Assembly: GCF_002177135.1 (NCBI RefSeq)
Contig: NZ_MWPH01000002.1
Coordinates: forward strand, 868,001-932,000
Reading direction: 5' to 3'
DNA from: Natronolimnobius baerhuensis
GTDB lineage: Archaea > Halobacteriota > Halobacteria > Halobacteriales > Natrialbaceae
Length of the DNA: 64,000 nt
This document shows positions 8,172 through 16,917 of the stretch, piece by piece (positions within the stretch are counted from its first letter, which is position 1; each line of letters begins with the position of its first letter). Made by a program: the position numbers and the translations under genes. Below the pieces are notes generated by a model. The model did not search any database. It was not told the origin of the DNA and saw only the letters and a program-made list of their open reading frames with translations.

Positions 8172-9488
8172 CTACTCGCCGATGGCGTAGACACCACCCG
8201 ACTGGGTCGTCGCGATCACCGTTTCGTCGACGACAGCCGGCTGCGTGCCACTCGTCAGTTCAACGGAGTCGACACCGTCGACCTCCTCCCACGGGAGTCC
8301 GAACTCGCTATCGTGGGTCCAGATAGGTTCCCCGTTGTCGGGGTCAAGCGCCGTCACCTGTCCGAAGGTGTGCCGGTAGAGCACGTCAACTCCCATCGCG
8401 ACCGCAGGCCCGAGTTCGTCAGTCCCGCTGACCCACCGCGACTCGCCCGTTTCGGCCTCGAGCGCGACGATACTGCTTGGATCCTGCTCGTCGTCGACAA
8501 GCTCGAGGGTATCCGAACTCGTTTCAGCGCTAACGCTGACGTAGACGGTATCGCCGTCGACGACGGGCGGTGCGTTCGACACGTGTGCCGCCTCGAGTTC
8601 GGGAGCGTCAAAGCGCCACTGTTCCTCGCCTGAGTCCCGACCGAGCGCGAGTAGCGGTCGTTCCCCCGATCCCGTACCGACGTAGAGGCGCTCGTCGTCG
8701 ACTGCGGGGGAACTCATCGGCAAGCCGCCATCGCTGTCCCACTCGTCGTACACCCACTGGCGCTCGCCGGATTCGGCCTCGAGGGCAACGGCCCCCTGAA
8801 AGCTATCTTCCGGCTCGCCGTCCTCGTCGAATTCGATGATCTGTCCCACCGAGTACACCGTCTCATCTACGACAGCGGGCGTACTCCCCAGCCCGGCACC
8901 CGGTTCGCGCCACAGCTCGTCACCGGAATCGGCCTCGAGCGTCAGAATCGAGGTGCGAACGTCGGTCGAGACGTGGAGGCGGCCGTCGCTGACGGTACAG
9001 GCGGAGTGAATCCGCCCGTCGGCGTCGGCAGTCCATTCCTCGTCGCCGTCGGTCGTCACCGCGTGAACCGTGTCGGTGTCGGCGACGTAGATCGTGTCCT
9101 CGGCGATTGTCGGCGTGTAGTAGATGTCCTCGCCGACGGAGTACGTCCACAGTTCGTCGCCGGTCTCGAGATCGAGAGCGTACAGCGTGCCGTCAGCCGA
9201 GCCGGCGTAGACGACATCGTCGGCGACGACTGGTGCGGTCGTGATCGGCTCGGTATCGACGCTCCAGCGTTCATCGGGATCGCTTGGACCCTGAACGCTC
9301 GTTTTGCCGGTGTTGCCGTTGTTGTGGCCGAGTGAGAGCCAATCCTCGTGGTCGAACGTCTCGGTTTCTGCGGAACCGAGACACCCGGCAAGGGAGAGGG
9401 CGACGAGCCCACCGGTTAGTTGCAGGGCAGTTCGTCGACTAACCGTGGTCGTGGTCTCGCCCGGGGACCGTGTCGGGTTACTAACCAT
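8172..9488 (-). CDS. Tat lipoprotein with PQQ-like beta-propeller
   Basis: 438 residues. The signal has SRRTALQLTGG and lipobox LAGC at about residue 35, so the protein is probably anchored outside the cell. The mature region consists of repeated blades with the PQQ-propeller pattern (LYALDLETGDELWTY, ILTLEADSGDELWR, AVALEAESGERQWVY, IVALEAETGESRWVS, VTALDPDNGEPIWTH). Such propellers act as BamB-like scaffolds or quinoprotein dehydrogenases; the dehydrogenase-specific PQQ ligands are not obvious, so a scaffold or ligand-binding role is more likely. The AT-rich 276 bases upstream presumably hold its promoter. Confidence 0.85.
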   Translation of the reverse strand: MVSNPTRSPGETTTTVSRRTALQLTGGLVALSLAGCLGSAETETFDHEDWLSLGHNNGNTGKTSVQGPSDPDERWSVDTEPITTAPVVADDVVYAGSADGTLYALDLETGDELWTYSVGEDIYYTPTIAEDTIYVADTDTVHAVTTDGDEEWTADADGRIHSACTVSDGRLHVSTDVRTSILTLEADSGDELWREPGAGLGSTPAVVDETVYSVGQIIEFDEDGEPEDSFQGAVALEAESGERQWVYDEWDSDGGLPMSSPAVDDERLYVGTGSGERPLLALGRDSGEEQWRFDAPELEAAHVSNAPPVVDGDTVYVSVSAETSSDTLELVDDEQDPSSIVALEAETGESRWVSGTDELGPAVAMGVDVLYRHTFGQVTALDPDNGEPIWTHDSEFGLPWEEVDGVDSVELTSGTQPAVVDETVIATTQSGGVYAIGE

Positions 9489-9764
9489 ACAGACCGTTTA
9501 TCACGTATCACCTTAACAGCTTTGCAAAAATCTGCAACATTCACATTCTGATCCGAATTATTCAAAATCGTCCGCTTTTGACTTGGATAATTATACACTA
9601 AAACAGTCTAACTGGTCGTCTCCGGCGCTCTCGACAGCGATCTAACTACTCATGCTTCTGTTGTGTCAGCCATCTCTGCGAACTCCTCCTCCCCTTCGCT
9701 CTACGCCCTCGAAAAGAAATTCTCTAAGCCCGAACCGTCTCTTCCCTCCCGACTCGAGACGTCG

Positions 9765-10658
9765 TTAATCCGCCTCGAGCGTGATCTCCGGCTCGACCAT
9801 GCGGCCAAATCGGGCGACAACGTCCGTCTCGGCGCGGTCGTAGCCGTCTGCAAAGACCTCGAGGGTGTACTGGCCGGGATCATGTTCCAGTTCAAACTGC
9901 CCGTCAGTATCCACCCTTTCGATCATCGTTGAGGTGTCATCACGGAGTCGAACCATCGCGTCCGAGATTGGCTCATCATCTTCGTCTGTGATCGTCCCTG
10001 TAATGAGGCTGTTTTTTGAAATCGGCCGCGGTTCGCTCCCTAGTTCTACAACCGCTCGAACAGTCTTATTTGGTTCGACGTATACCTCTTCATAGCCATC
10101 TCCGAACCCATCGACGCCCTCTGCGTGAACCTCCCACCACCCTTCGGGAACGACAAACCCCCGCGTCCAGTAATCACCATCCGGAACCCATCCATCGGGT
10201 GCAATGGCACTATGCGTTTCACCGTTCCCAAAGAGCGTCACCCGCGACTCGAGCGTCGAGCCCCCGCCGGGTTCGACGATGGCGACCTCGATTTCGCCCT
10301 CCTCGGGTCCCCACTCGCGCTCGAGGTCGAAATTGACGCTGGTCGTGTCGCCCGCCTCGAGTTCGATCTCCTCGCTGTCGGCGACGTAGCCGCCTTCGTC
10401 GACCGTGACGGTGTAGGTGCCGGGCTCGAGTTCCTGTTCGTAGCGCCCGTTGCTCGCCGTCTCGGTCGACGTCTCCTCATCGAACGCGAGGGTGACGTCT
10501 CTGGCCGGGATATCGCCGTACCGGAGGCGACCCTCGACGAGCGCCATGCCGTCGGCTGGCTCGTCCGCGGTCGCGGTTGCTGTCGCGCCTGCAACAGCGA
10601 ACAGCCCTGCGGTCGCGGCCGTTGAACGTCGAATGAACGTGCGACGATTTGCGTGCAT
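9765..10658 (-). CDS. Tat-exported protein with carboxypeptidase-regulatory (Ig-like) modules
   Basis: 297 residues from ATG 10658; TTG four codons upstream is a less likely start. The signal NRRTFIRRSTAATAGLFAVA lacks a lipobox Cys and ends with an Ala-rich cleavage region. Three beta-sandwich modules follow, the first and last of the CarboxypepD_reg/PEGA type: ALVEGRLRYGDIPARDVTLAF with GTYTVTVDEGGYV, and LITGTITDEDDEPISDAMVRL with GQYTLEVFADGYD. The middle module has GDYWTRGFVVPEGWWEV. Such modules are found in surface or adhesion proteins and usually carry no catalysis. It follows the PQQ-propeller gene on the chromosome (same strand, upstream by 276 bases). Confidence 0.8.
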   Translation of the reverse strand: MHANRRTFIRRSTAATAGLFAVAGATATATADEPADGMALVEGRLRYGDIPARDVTLAFDEETSTETASNGRYEQELEPGTYTVTVDEGGYVADSEEIELEAGDTTSVNFDLEREWGPEEGEIEVAIVEPGGGSTLESRVTLFGNGETHSAIAPDGWVPDGDYWTRGFVVPEGWWEVHAEGVDGFGDGYEEVYVEPNKTVRAVVELGSEPRPISKNSLITGTITDEDDEPISDAMVRLRDDTSTMIERVDTDGQFELEHDPGQYTLEVFADGYDRAETDVVARFGRMVEPEITLEAD

Positions 10659-10802
10659 GATAGCTGTCAAAGCATCTGCCTACCCCGGTATATCCTTTCT
10701 GAAAACAGTCGTTTCGGAGCGTGTTACTCTCGTTATCGGGAGATTAACGGATTACCCTGAGTATCAACAAAACTTATGACGTTCTACTGATCAGTTGGGG
10801 CA

Positions 10803-12188
10803 ATGGATCGACGTTCCCTCCTGCTTTCCGCCGGCAGTGTTGGCGGTCTCCTCGGTCTCGGTGGCTACCACCAGCGGCGTCGCCTCCGCCGCTGGGACGA
10901 CCGGGACGCCCTCCGGACTGCTCGCGACCGTGACCGGCCTACCCTCGATCCCGCAACAACGCTCACTGTTAGCGACGACCATCTCGAGGCTGCCCGTGCG
11001 GATCTTTCGGATCTCGTTGAGGACGTTCGAGACGCGTGGCCCGACTTCGATGACCAACTGGACGCCCTCCCACGCGAGGTTCAGCGAGCACAGTCGCAAC
11101 TCGAGTCCGCTGAAGACGACCTCGCCGACGCCGACGACCGCCTTACAGACAGTGACGATCTCACGCCGCCCGAGCGACTCCAGTTACTCGATGAGTTTCG
11201 AAACGGATTGCGGAGTGCAGGTCAGGCGCTGGCGTTGACCCAGCTCGAGCGCGGTGAGCGAGACGTCGACGACGTCGTCGACGAACTCGAGGCCGCCGAA
11301 GCCGAGTACGAAGCCGTCGCTGGGGCAATCGACTACTACGCGGACGACCTTTCATGGGCCGTCGCCGCCTATGGCGAACTCGACGAGCGACTCGAGGACG
11401 TCCGCCGCGCAATCGGTTCGGGTCAGCGCGAACTCGAGCAAAACCACCTCAATCAACGACCGAACACTGATCCCGACGAAGAGTCCGAGTGGCGCAGGCT
11501 ACAAGGTCTGGCACGGGCGTCCTCGCGTGTCTTCGCCGCCGACGCCATGTGTGAGGATATCGAACGCTTCGAAGCACAACTCCACGATGACGCCGATACC
11601 ACGACCGACGCGGCCGATGCGCTCGAGGCGAGATACGAGGCACTCGAGGATGAGATCGAGACGCTCACTGAGGAGGTTGATTTCAGCTATGGCGACGGGC
11701 ACGCAGCCTACGCACGCGACATGTGGACGCCGTTTGAATTTGACAGATCGGACGGCTCGGACGAGCGCCGCCGCGGTCGACTTGCCCTCGCAGTCCGCCT
11801 CATCGCTGAACGGTACGCAGTCGCACGCACGCTCGAGACATTCGCGGACACCCCATCCCCACGTCACCTCGACACTGACGACCCGCTGTACTCCTCGTTC
11901 GAGACGACTGGGGAGGACGTCCTCGAGGCTGCCCGTCGCGCTGACGACGCACTCGAGAACAGTCTCGCTGCTGACGGCGACCACCCGCTCGTTCATCACC
12001 TCTGTACCGTCGTTGTCGAGGATCGCGACTGGACCGACAGGCGACTCGAGCGCACCCTCGATGACATCAACGAGGACAGCGACGAGGAGTGGGCGATTGC
12101 ACTCGAGCGACTCCGACTCGGCTATCTCGAGGTCGAGGCGTTCGTGACGGAACTGCCGGCCGTTCTCGAGGCGATTGAGAGCGAGTGA
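10803..12188 (+). CDS. Tat/signal-anchor alpha-helical coiled protein (paralogue A)
   Basis: 461 residues. The N-terminus, with DRRSLLLSAGSVGGLLGLGG followed at once by YHQRRRLRRW, looks like a twin-arginine signal or short membrane anchor with an unusually basic segment after it. The remaining ~420 residues are acidic, almost wholly helical and rich in Leu-Glu-Asp heptads, so coiled-coil bundles are likely. There is no catalytic motif. The gene at 40830-42185 is a clear paralogue: both share GGYHQRRR, the LSWAxxAYGELDE block, the GERDxDD block and a C-terminal DRRLERxLxxINE block. Function is unknown; a surface or S-layer-associated structural role is one guess. Confidence 0.75.
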   Translation: MDRRSLLLSAGSVGGLLGLGGYHQRRRLRRWDDRDALRTARDRDRPTLDPATTLTVSDDHLEAARADLSDLVEDVRDAWPDFDDQLDALPREVQRAQSQLESAEDDLADADDRLTDSDDLTPPERLQLLDEFRNGLRSAGQALALTQLERGERDVDDVVDELEAAEAEYEAVAGAIDYYADDLSWAVAAYGELDERLEDVRRAIGSGQRELEQNHLNQRPNTDPDEESEWRRLQGLARASSRVFAADAMCEDIERFEAQLHDDADTTTDAADALEARYEALEDEIETLTEEVDFSYGDGHAAYARDMWTPFEFDRSDGSDERRRGRLALAVRLIAERYAVARTLETFADTPSPRHLDTDDPLYSSFETTGEDVLEAARRADDALENSLAADGDHPLVHHLCTVVVEDRDWTDRRLERTLDDINEDSDEEWAIALERLRLGYLEVEAFVTELPAVLEAIESE

Positions 12189-12275
12189 CGGCGCTGCGAC
12201 GGCAGCGACTCGAGGCTCGCTGGGAGCCACCAAACGGGTCGCTTAAGTCCGTCGGCCGACGTAGGCCGGATACTA

Positions 12276-12584
12276 ATGGAATTTTGCGATGAGTGCGGTT
12301 CGATGATGAAAGCCGACGACGGCACCTGGGAGTGTGGCAGTTGCGGCTACACGAAACCGAAAGGCAACACCGAGCAGTACACCGTCACGGACGATCAGGA
12401 AGCCAGCGAGGTCATCGAGTCCTCCGGTGAAACGTCGCTGCCCGAAACGGATGCGCTCTGTCCTGAGTGTGGGAACGACCGCGCACACTGGTACATGCAA
12501 CAGATCCGCTCGGCCGACGAATCCGAGACGCGCTTCTTTATCTGCACCGAGTGCGAGCACAAATGGCGCGAAGACGATAACTAG
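12276..12584 (+). CDS. tfs: transcription factor S (RNA polymerase cleavage factor)
   Basis: 102 residues, the usual TFS length. An N-terminal zinc ribbon (CDECG at 4-8, CGSCG at 20-24) is joined by an acidic linker to a C-terminal ribbon (CPECG, then CTECEHKW). The second ribbon carries the hairpin RSADESETRFF, whose Asp-Glu pair enters the RNA polymerase active site and stimulates cleavage of backtracked RNA, as in TFIIS and Rpb9/Rpa12. With both zinc ribbons and the acidic pair intact, this is a functional cleavage factor rather than one of the inhibitory TFS paralogues. It is followed by a hairpin-rich intergenic stretch. Confidence 0.95.
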   Translation: MEFCDECGSMMKADDGTWECGSCGYTKPKGNTEQYTVTDDQEASEVIESSGETSLPETDALCPECGNDRAHWYMQQIRSADESETRFFICTECEHKWREDDN

Positions 12585-12589
12585 AACCG

Positions 12590-12745
12590 AACTTTTTCTC
12601 TGCGTGCGGTCGCTTCGCGACCACACTCGGAAAAACTTCGATGAAAAGCACTCCTCCTTCCCCTTCGGGTCAGTCGTCGGCCCGCAAGCAGCCTCGCGGC
12701 TGCTCGCGGTCGATAACGGTGTGACGGCCTGCCCTTCCCCGAGTT
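12590..12745. repeat. hairpin-rich intergenic stretch, haloarchaeal repeat-like
   Basis: Between tfs and the convergent trmI gene. It starts with a T-rich run after the tfs stop, then GGTCGCTTCGCGACC (a 6-bp stem), an A/T-rich AAAAACTTCGATGAAAAGCA segment, and GCAGCCTCGCGGCTGC (a perfect 6-bp stem with a 4-base loop). The first part probably serves as the tfs terminator. The phrasing resembles degenerate short repeats that I have seen between many haloarchaeal genes, similar in style to 30155-30240 in this window, but a family assignment needs a genome search. Confidence 0.4.
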
Positions 12746-12802
12746 GCGGACGCCTCGTGATACTCGGCGTCCGCTCCCGGCCGATACGAAAACAGTAAAT
12801 CG

Positions 12803-13603
12803 CTACTCGTTGCGCGCGAGCGTCAGATAGCCCGTATGACCCACGGGCGCGGTCGATGGTCTCGAGCCACGGTCATCGAACTGCATCTCGCGCTGGATGG
12901 TCTCTCGGGTGCGGATATTCGAGAGGCCGACCTCGCGGGCTGTCTCGACGACGGCGCGAGTCGACTCGATGAATGGGCTGTAGACCGCGACGAAGCCGCC
13001 CTCGACCAGTAGATCCGGTGCGTGGGCGATTGCCTCGTCGGCGTCGCCCGTATCGAGCGTCAGCACGTCGAACGACGACGACTCGAGCGCCTCGACATTC
13101 TCGAGGAGGTCGCCGGTTCGCACGTCGACAGTGTCAGAAACACCGCCGAGGTCCATGTTCTCGCGAGCGACATCCGCGAAGTCACCCTTTCGCTCGTAGG
13201 TGGTGACTTCGGCACCGGCACGCGCCATCATGGCCGCGAGGACGCCAGTTCCGGTGCCAGCGTCGAGTACGCGGTCGCCGCGGGCGATGCCGGTCTCGCC
13301 GATCACCAGCCCGATATCGCGCGGGACCATCGGCGCGCCCGTGCGCTCGAAGTGATGAAAGAGGTCCGGGCCGCGGAGTCGTCGGACCTGGAACTCCTCC
13401 TCGAGGTGCGTCTCGAGTGTTTGGCCGGGCTGGACGTCTTCTGGTACCTCGAGGACACCGAGGTCGGTGCCCATCTCCTCGCCGGGTTGGACGAGAAACT
13501 CGCGGTCGCCGCGGACGAGCAAGACGGGCACGCGGTCGCTTTCGCTCTCGCTCTCGAGGTCCGCAGCAGCGCTGTCGTCGCCGTCAGTATCGCGTCCCGT
13601 CAC
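12803..13603 (-). CDS. trmI: tRNA (adenine-N1)-methyltransferase TrmI family
   Basis: 266 residues from GTG 13603, eight bases after the alpha-NAC stop, so the two are probably co-transcribed; the only downstream ATG would remove the N-terminal barrel. An N-terminal OB-like region (VPVLLVRGDREFLVQPGEEM) precedes the class I methyltransferase: GDRVLDAGTGTGVLAAMMARAGAEV binds S-adenosylmethionine, EALESSSFDVLTLDTGDADE carries the acidic motif, and GGFVAVYSPFIESTRAVVET is strand 5. Archaeal TrmI makes m1A at tRNA positions 57/58. The nac-trmI pairing is familiar in haloarchaea, although the functional reason is unclear. Confidence 0.88.
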   Translation of the reverse strand: MTGRDTDGDDSAAADLESESESDRVPVLLVRGDREFLVQPGEEMGTDLGVLEVPEDVQPGQTLETHLEEEFQVRRLRGPDLFHHFERTGAPMVPRDIGLVIGETGIARGDRVLDAGTGTGVLAAMMARAGAEVTTYERKGDFADVARENMDLGGVSDTVDVRTGDLLENVEALESSSFDVLTLDTGDADEAIAHAPDLLVEGGFVAVYSPFIESTRAVVETAREVGLSNIRTRETIQREMQFDDRGSRPSTAPVGHTGYLTLARNE

Positions 13604-13611
13604 GTGCGGGA

Positions 13612-13995
13612 TTACTCGAGGTCCTCGACCGCCGCGGCGAGGTCGCCGTCGTTGTCCTCGAGTGCGGCGCGGGCGTCGTCCTCGTTGACGCCGGCGCGGG
13701 TCGCGACGAGGTCGACATCCTCATCAGGGATCGAGGAGCCAGCGTCGTCGGCTGCGCTGTCTGTAGCGCCGCCGGCGGAGCCGGATTCGACTTCTGCTGG
13801 CGAGCCGATAACCTGGTAGGTTTCCTGGCCACGGGCGTCCATTTTCGTGACTTCGGCATCATCGAAGACGAGGTCGTACTCGTCGGTGCGGATGATGACC
13901 TCTTCGGCGTCGATATCCTCGACGTCGATGCCCATCTGTTCCATCATCTGTTCCATCTTGCGCGGGTTGAGTCCGCCGCCGCCTCCTCCGAACAT
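13612..13995 (-). CDS. nac: nascent polypeptide-associated complex, alpha subunit
   Basis: 127 residues from ATG 13995; a GTG three codons upstream is less likely because homologues begin at [12 protein letters not shown]. The N-terminal tail ([15 protein letters not shown]) precedes the NAC beta-barrel ([20 protein letters not shown], then [10 protein letters not shown]). An acidic linker leads to a C-terminal UBA domain ([20 protein letters not shown]). Archaeal NAC is a homodimer that binds ribosomes and emerging chains. The Ala/Gly/Ser linker is longer than in methanogen homologues. Confidence 0.93.
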   Translation of the reverse strand: MFGGGGGGLNPRKMEQMMEQMGIDVEDIDAEEVIIRTDEYDLVFDDAEVTKMDARGQETYQVIGSPAEVESGSAGGATDSAADDAGSSIPDEDVDLVATRAGVNEDDARAALEDNDGDLAAAVEDLE

Positions 13996-14067
13996 ACGCG
14001 ACACGTCGGGGTCGGCAACCTTTTACCCTGCGGTCTGGCTCGCAGACAGTTCGGGGTGTTGAGACAG

Positions 14068-14586
14068 TCAGAACAGGACGGCAATCCCGATAAGCGGGAC
14101 GGCGACGTAGACGGCGTGATACAGGAGCGTCGAGGTCCCGACGTGGACGAAGTAGCGCCCGCTCGGATACGCACTCACTCCCGCAGGGATCGCAATCAGC
14201 CCGCGACTCCAGGGGATGACATTCGTCGTAAAGACGGCGATGCCACCGTACTGATGGAACCACTGTTCGACCCGCTGGAACGTCTCCGATTCCGGATCGA
14301 ACGGCAAGAGCGGCAGCATCGACAGGATGTCTTCGCCGTAGCGTCTGCTTCCCGCGTAGATAACGCCTTGCCCGAGTACGTGGGCCGTCGTCACCAGCAC
14401 GACGATAAGCGCAGCCCGCCAGTAGGTCGGCGTCATCACGGCGACGTACCCCGAGAGAAAGACACTCGTCGGAAACACCTTCCCGATGAGTGCGCCCTTC
14501 AGGACAAAGACGACGAACAGCGCCGGCAATCCGACGACGTGGACAACGGCGAGAGCGGACTCGAGGAAGGCGGTGGCTGTCGACAT
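14068..14586 (-). CDS. DedA/VTT-domain membrane protein
   Basis: 172 residues with about five hydrophobic segments, starting with FLESALAVVHVVGLPALFVV. KGALIGKVFPTSVFLSGYVA fits the re-entrant loop of the DedA/VTT family, and the central GGIAVFTTNVIPWSRGLIAIPAG corresponds to the family's conserved R and P (typically FxRF-PxxRxxxxxxAG). These proteins are linked to lipid scrambling or flipping of undecaprenyl-phosphate-type carriers and to membrane homeostasis. The glutamate usually found in the first helix is not obvious. A PAP2 phosphatase gene starts divergently 180 bases away, and a shared lipid-carrier role is possible. Confidence 0.78.
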   Translation of the reverse strand: MSTATAFLESALAVVHVVGLPALFVVFVLKGALIGKVFPTSVFLSGYVAVMTPTYWRAALIVVLVTTAHVLGQGVIYAGSRRYGEDILSMLPLLPFDPESETFQRVEQWFHQYGGIAVFTTNVIPWSRGLIAIPAGVSAYPSGRYFVHVGTSTLLYHAVYVAVPLIGIAVLF

Positions 14587-14765
14587 TGCTGGCTACGTGG
14601 TCTGGACGCTCACCGTGGTGGGAACGGCGCGGCCGGAGATGCGGGGCAGTCGGGGCGGGATACAGTCGACACTATCACAGGCGGGCTTATAAATCGCCGA
14701 GCGAAGTTTCCACGGTGGAAAGTCCACTCCAAATCTTTTAGCTGGCGATCCGTTTTGTGAATCTA

Positions 14766-15482
14766 ATGCTGTTCGATGGGGCACTTGTCGAGTCGCTCGT
14801 GAACGCGATTCCCGTCTGGCTAGCGGTTGCGTTACTCGTTGTCTCGTTTCTCGGAAGCGTCTACGTCATTATTCCAGGACTTATCGCCGCCTCGCTGTTC
14901 GGAAATCGGACACGAACGATGACCTGGCCAGGGATCATCATCGGTGGCTACGGCCTCTTCGTGACGCTCAAACCGTTGTTTTCGGTTCCTCGACCCGCCG
15001 TTACGCCGCCGTTCAGTCCCGAACTGTTGCCCGCCGGACTGTCCGTACTGTACGACCTCGGCCTTGGATTCACCTCCTCGAGTTTTCCGAGTGGACACGC
15101 TATCGCTGTGACCGTGTTCTGGGGACTCGTCGCGGTTGACTCCTCAATTGGGTCCCGCCGACAGCGAGTAGCCGGCTGTCTGGGCGTTATCGCCCTCGTG
15201 GGCCTCTCGAGGGTCGCACTTGGTGTTCACTACCCCGGTGACGTGCTGGCTGGGATCGCCCTCGGGGGCGTCTATCTGGCTGGCACGCTCGTAATCCGTA
15301 CGCGCGTGTCGAGACCGGTCCCAACGCTGCTGGCGCTGGGAAGTGCGCTCGCACTCGGTGGCGTACTCACTGGCCGTCCACAGGACGCGCTCGTCCTCTG
15401 TGGGGCCGCAGTTGCTGCCGGACTCGTCGCGCGGTACTATCCGGTCTCGAGGAAGCACTCTCCCAGCGCGATCTCATCGTAA
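14766..15482 (+). CDS. PAP2-family membrane phosphatase
   Basis: 238 residues from ATG 14766. A TCTTTTAG box at about 14733-14740 fits a leaderless start there better than the upstream GTG. The three signature segments are present: KPLFSVPRPA (KxxxxxxRP form), FPSGHA, and SRVALGVHYPGDVLAG (SRxxxxxHxxxD), which form the phosphohistidine active site facing the outer side. About six transmembrane helices are visible. Likely substrates are lipid phosphates such as polyprenyl diphosphate or phosphatidate. It faces the DedA gene across a 179-base divergent region. Confidence 0.88.
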   Translation: MLFDGALVESLVNAIPVWLAVALLVVSFLGSVYVIIPGLIAASLFGNRTRTMTWPGIIIGGYGLFVTLKPLFSVPRPAVTPPFSPELLPAGLSVLYDLGLGFTSSSFPSGHAIAVTVFWGLVAVDSSIGSRRQRVAGCLGVIALVGLSRVALGVHYPGDVLAGIALGGVYLAGTLVIRTRVSRPVPTLLALGSALALGGVLTGRPQDALVLCGAAVAAGLVARYYPVSRKHSPSAISS

Positions 15483-15515
15483 CTGCGCTCACACTGCGAG
15501 TTCCCCGTCGCCACA

Positions 15516-16007
15516 CTACTGTGCTGGTGCGCCTTCGCGAACGAAGACTGCCACGCCGGTCTCGAACTCGCCGATTGCGGCGGCATCCAGTTCCGCCCGG
15601 CCGACTGCGATCAACTCGCCGCGCTCGTGGACAACGAGCACCTCATCGCCCGGCCGAATCTCGCTTCCGGCCTCGAGGACGAACTTCGAAAAGACGTTCT
15701 TCTCGTCGCGGACGAACGGTTCGCTTTCGTCGTCGATAACGACTCGGTAGGCAGGATACTCGAGGGCGTCGTCGAGGCGTCGACCGCCCTCGAGACCGAG
15801 GGTAAACCGGCCGTCAGTGCCGAAAGAGACGAGTCGACCCGCTTCGGCGTGAACTTGTCGTGGTCGGCCTGAAGAGGTGCGTTTGACCGTAAGCGAGTCG
15901 GTTTCCGCCTGAGGAAAGAGTGCGGCACCTGCACCTGCGCCAAACTGATAGTCTGCAATGGTCCGCAGCGCCGGCAGACCCGCGTTGCCGTTGGTGTCGT
16001 CAGTCAT
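15516..16007 (-). CDS. PUA-domain protein, probably RNA-binding
   Basis: 163 residues. The C-terminal ~80 residues form a recognisable PUA domain: SEPFVRDEKNVFSKFVLEAG, then IRPGDEVLVVHERGELIAVG, AELDAAAIGEFETGVAVFVR. The N-terminal half (LRTIADYQFGAGAGAALFPQ) resembles the archaeal tRNA-guanine transglycosylase-associated pre-PUA region, so the protein looks like the C-terminal part of an archaeosine-pathway enzyme standing alone. PUA domains of this kind bind tRNA or rRNA in modification complexes. Stand-alone copies are common in haloarchaea, and the RNA target is unknown. Confidence 0.8.
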   Translation of the reverse strand: MTDDTNGNAGLPALRTIADYQFGAGAGAALFPQAETDSLTVKRTSSGRPRQVHAEAGRLVSFGTDGRFTLGLEGGRRLDDALEYPAYRVVIDDESEPFVRDEKNVFSKFVLEAGSEIRPGDEVLVVHERGELIAVGRAELDAAAIGEFETGVAVFVREGAPAQ

Positions 16008-16090
16008 TAGTCTCGCTTTGGGATGGGGCGTCGAAAGCCCTTCGACCTGCTCGAGCGACGCCGTTTACGCGTTCAATCAAATATCATGAA

Positions 16091-16098
16091 CTTTATAT
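16091..16098 (+). promoter_or_regulatory. TATA box for a small membrane-protein gene
   Basis: CTTTATATAC spans 16091-16100; the centre is about 30 bases before ATG 16125 in otherwise GC-rich DNA. It argues for a leaderless transcript beginning at 16125 rather than translation from the in-frame ATG at 16023. Confidence 0.6.
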
Positions 16099-16124
16099 AC
16101 TCAGACTGGATACGTGAGTATGAA

Positions 16125-16307
16125 ATGGATCTGACACAGATCGCCCTCGGAGTTGGCCTCCTGGCGATCAGCGGGTTGGCGTTTCTTGGATCGTCGACGC
16201 TCGATCCGTCTCTTATTGCCGGTCTCACTGGGGCAGCACTGCTCGTTGGAACGGGTGCCGTATTGACTGTGACGGCTCGAGACGCGTGTCGGTCTCGAGG
16301 AGAGTAA
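16125..16307 (+). CDS. small two-helix membrane protein
   Basis: 60 residues from ATG 16125, chosen because the TATA box at 16091-16098 is at the correct distance. Two hydrophobic stretches, IALGVGLLAISGLAFLG and LIAGLTGAALLVGTGAVLTV, are separated by a short acidic loop (SSTLDPS), and the tail is basic (ARDACRSRGE). No family is recognised. It lies divergent from the PUA gene and convergent with the NYN gene, with 19 bases to the latter. Confidence 0.6.
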   Translation: MDLTQIALGVGLLAISGLAFLGSSTLDPSLIAGLTGAALLVGTGAVLTVTARDACRSRGE

Positions 16308-16326
16308 CGACAGGGGTGGGACCAGC

Positions 16327-16824
16327 CTACAGTAAGAACGTCTCGTGACGCTCACCTAGATCGAGAAACGAGTCCGCGGCTTCGATGAGTTCGTCTGCAG
16401 TCGAGGATTCAAACGCCATTACTTCGACGCGGACGCCTTCGTGGCGCAGGTGCGAACACAGTCGAGAGAAGTCACCGTCGCCCGTACAGAGGACGAGCGT
16501 ATCGATGTGGTTTGCAAGCGTTACGGCGTCTAAACTCATCCCAACGTCCCAGTCCGCCTTTTTCGAGCCGTCAGCGAACGTTTTGATGTCCTTGATCTTC
16601 GTCTCGAAGCCGATATCCACCAGCGCATCGAAGAAACTCTCCTCTTCGGGCGAGTCCGCGCGGATAACGTAGGCAATCGCGCGCGTGAGTTTTCGATCCT
16701 GAACGCCTTTCTCGAGGAGCGACGAATAGTCGATATTTCGGCTGTGGAGGCTCTGTGCCGTGTGATAGAGATTTTGCGCGTCCACGAGCATGGCGACACG
16801 CTGGTCGGAATGAATCTCGGTCAT
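16327..16824 (-). CDS. NYN-domain (LabA/DUF88-like) putative ribonuclease
   Basis: 165 residues from ATG 16824. It is a PIN-like NYN domain: VAMLVDAQNLYHTAQ gives the first catalytic Asp with Asn, KADWDVGMSLDAVTLA the second acidic cluster, and LVLCTGDGDFSRLCSHLRHEG the third (TGDGDF). These acidic residues bind Mg2+ or Mn2+ in LabA, Limkain and related nucleases. The protein therefore probably cleaves RNA. It is a single gene with no partner, so it is more likely a housekeeping regulator than a toxin. Confidence 0.88.
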   Translation of the reverse strand: MTEIHSDQRVAMLVDAQNLYHTAQSLHSRNIDYSSLLEKGVQDRKLTRAIAYVIRADSPEEESFFDALVDIGFETKIKDIKTFADGSKKADWDVGMSLDAVTLANHIDTLVLCTGDGDFSRLCSHLRHEGVRVEVMAFESSTADELIEAADSFLDLGERHETFLL

Positions 16825-16917
16825 AGCCACATGTGGTGTGTCCAGCAGTAAAAATGGGTATCGTTCAGTCGACGCGCTCGTCGACACCAGACTCGAGTGA
16901 AAAATCTGCGGCGTCGA

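Noticed and set aside
13417-14760. 447-residue frame on the plus strand over trmI, nac and the DedA gene
   Set aside because: It is the mirror of real minus-strand genes; its Arg/Gly-rich content and lack of family features mark it as a shadow of GC-rich DNA.
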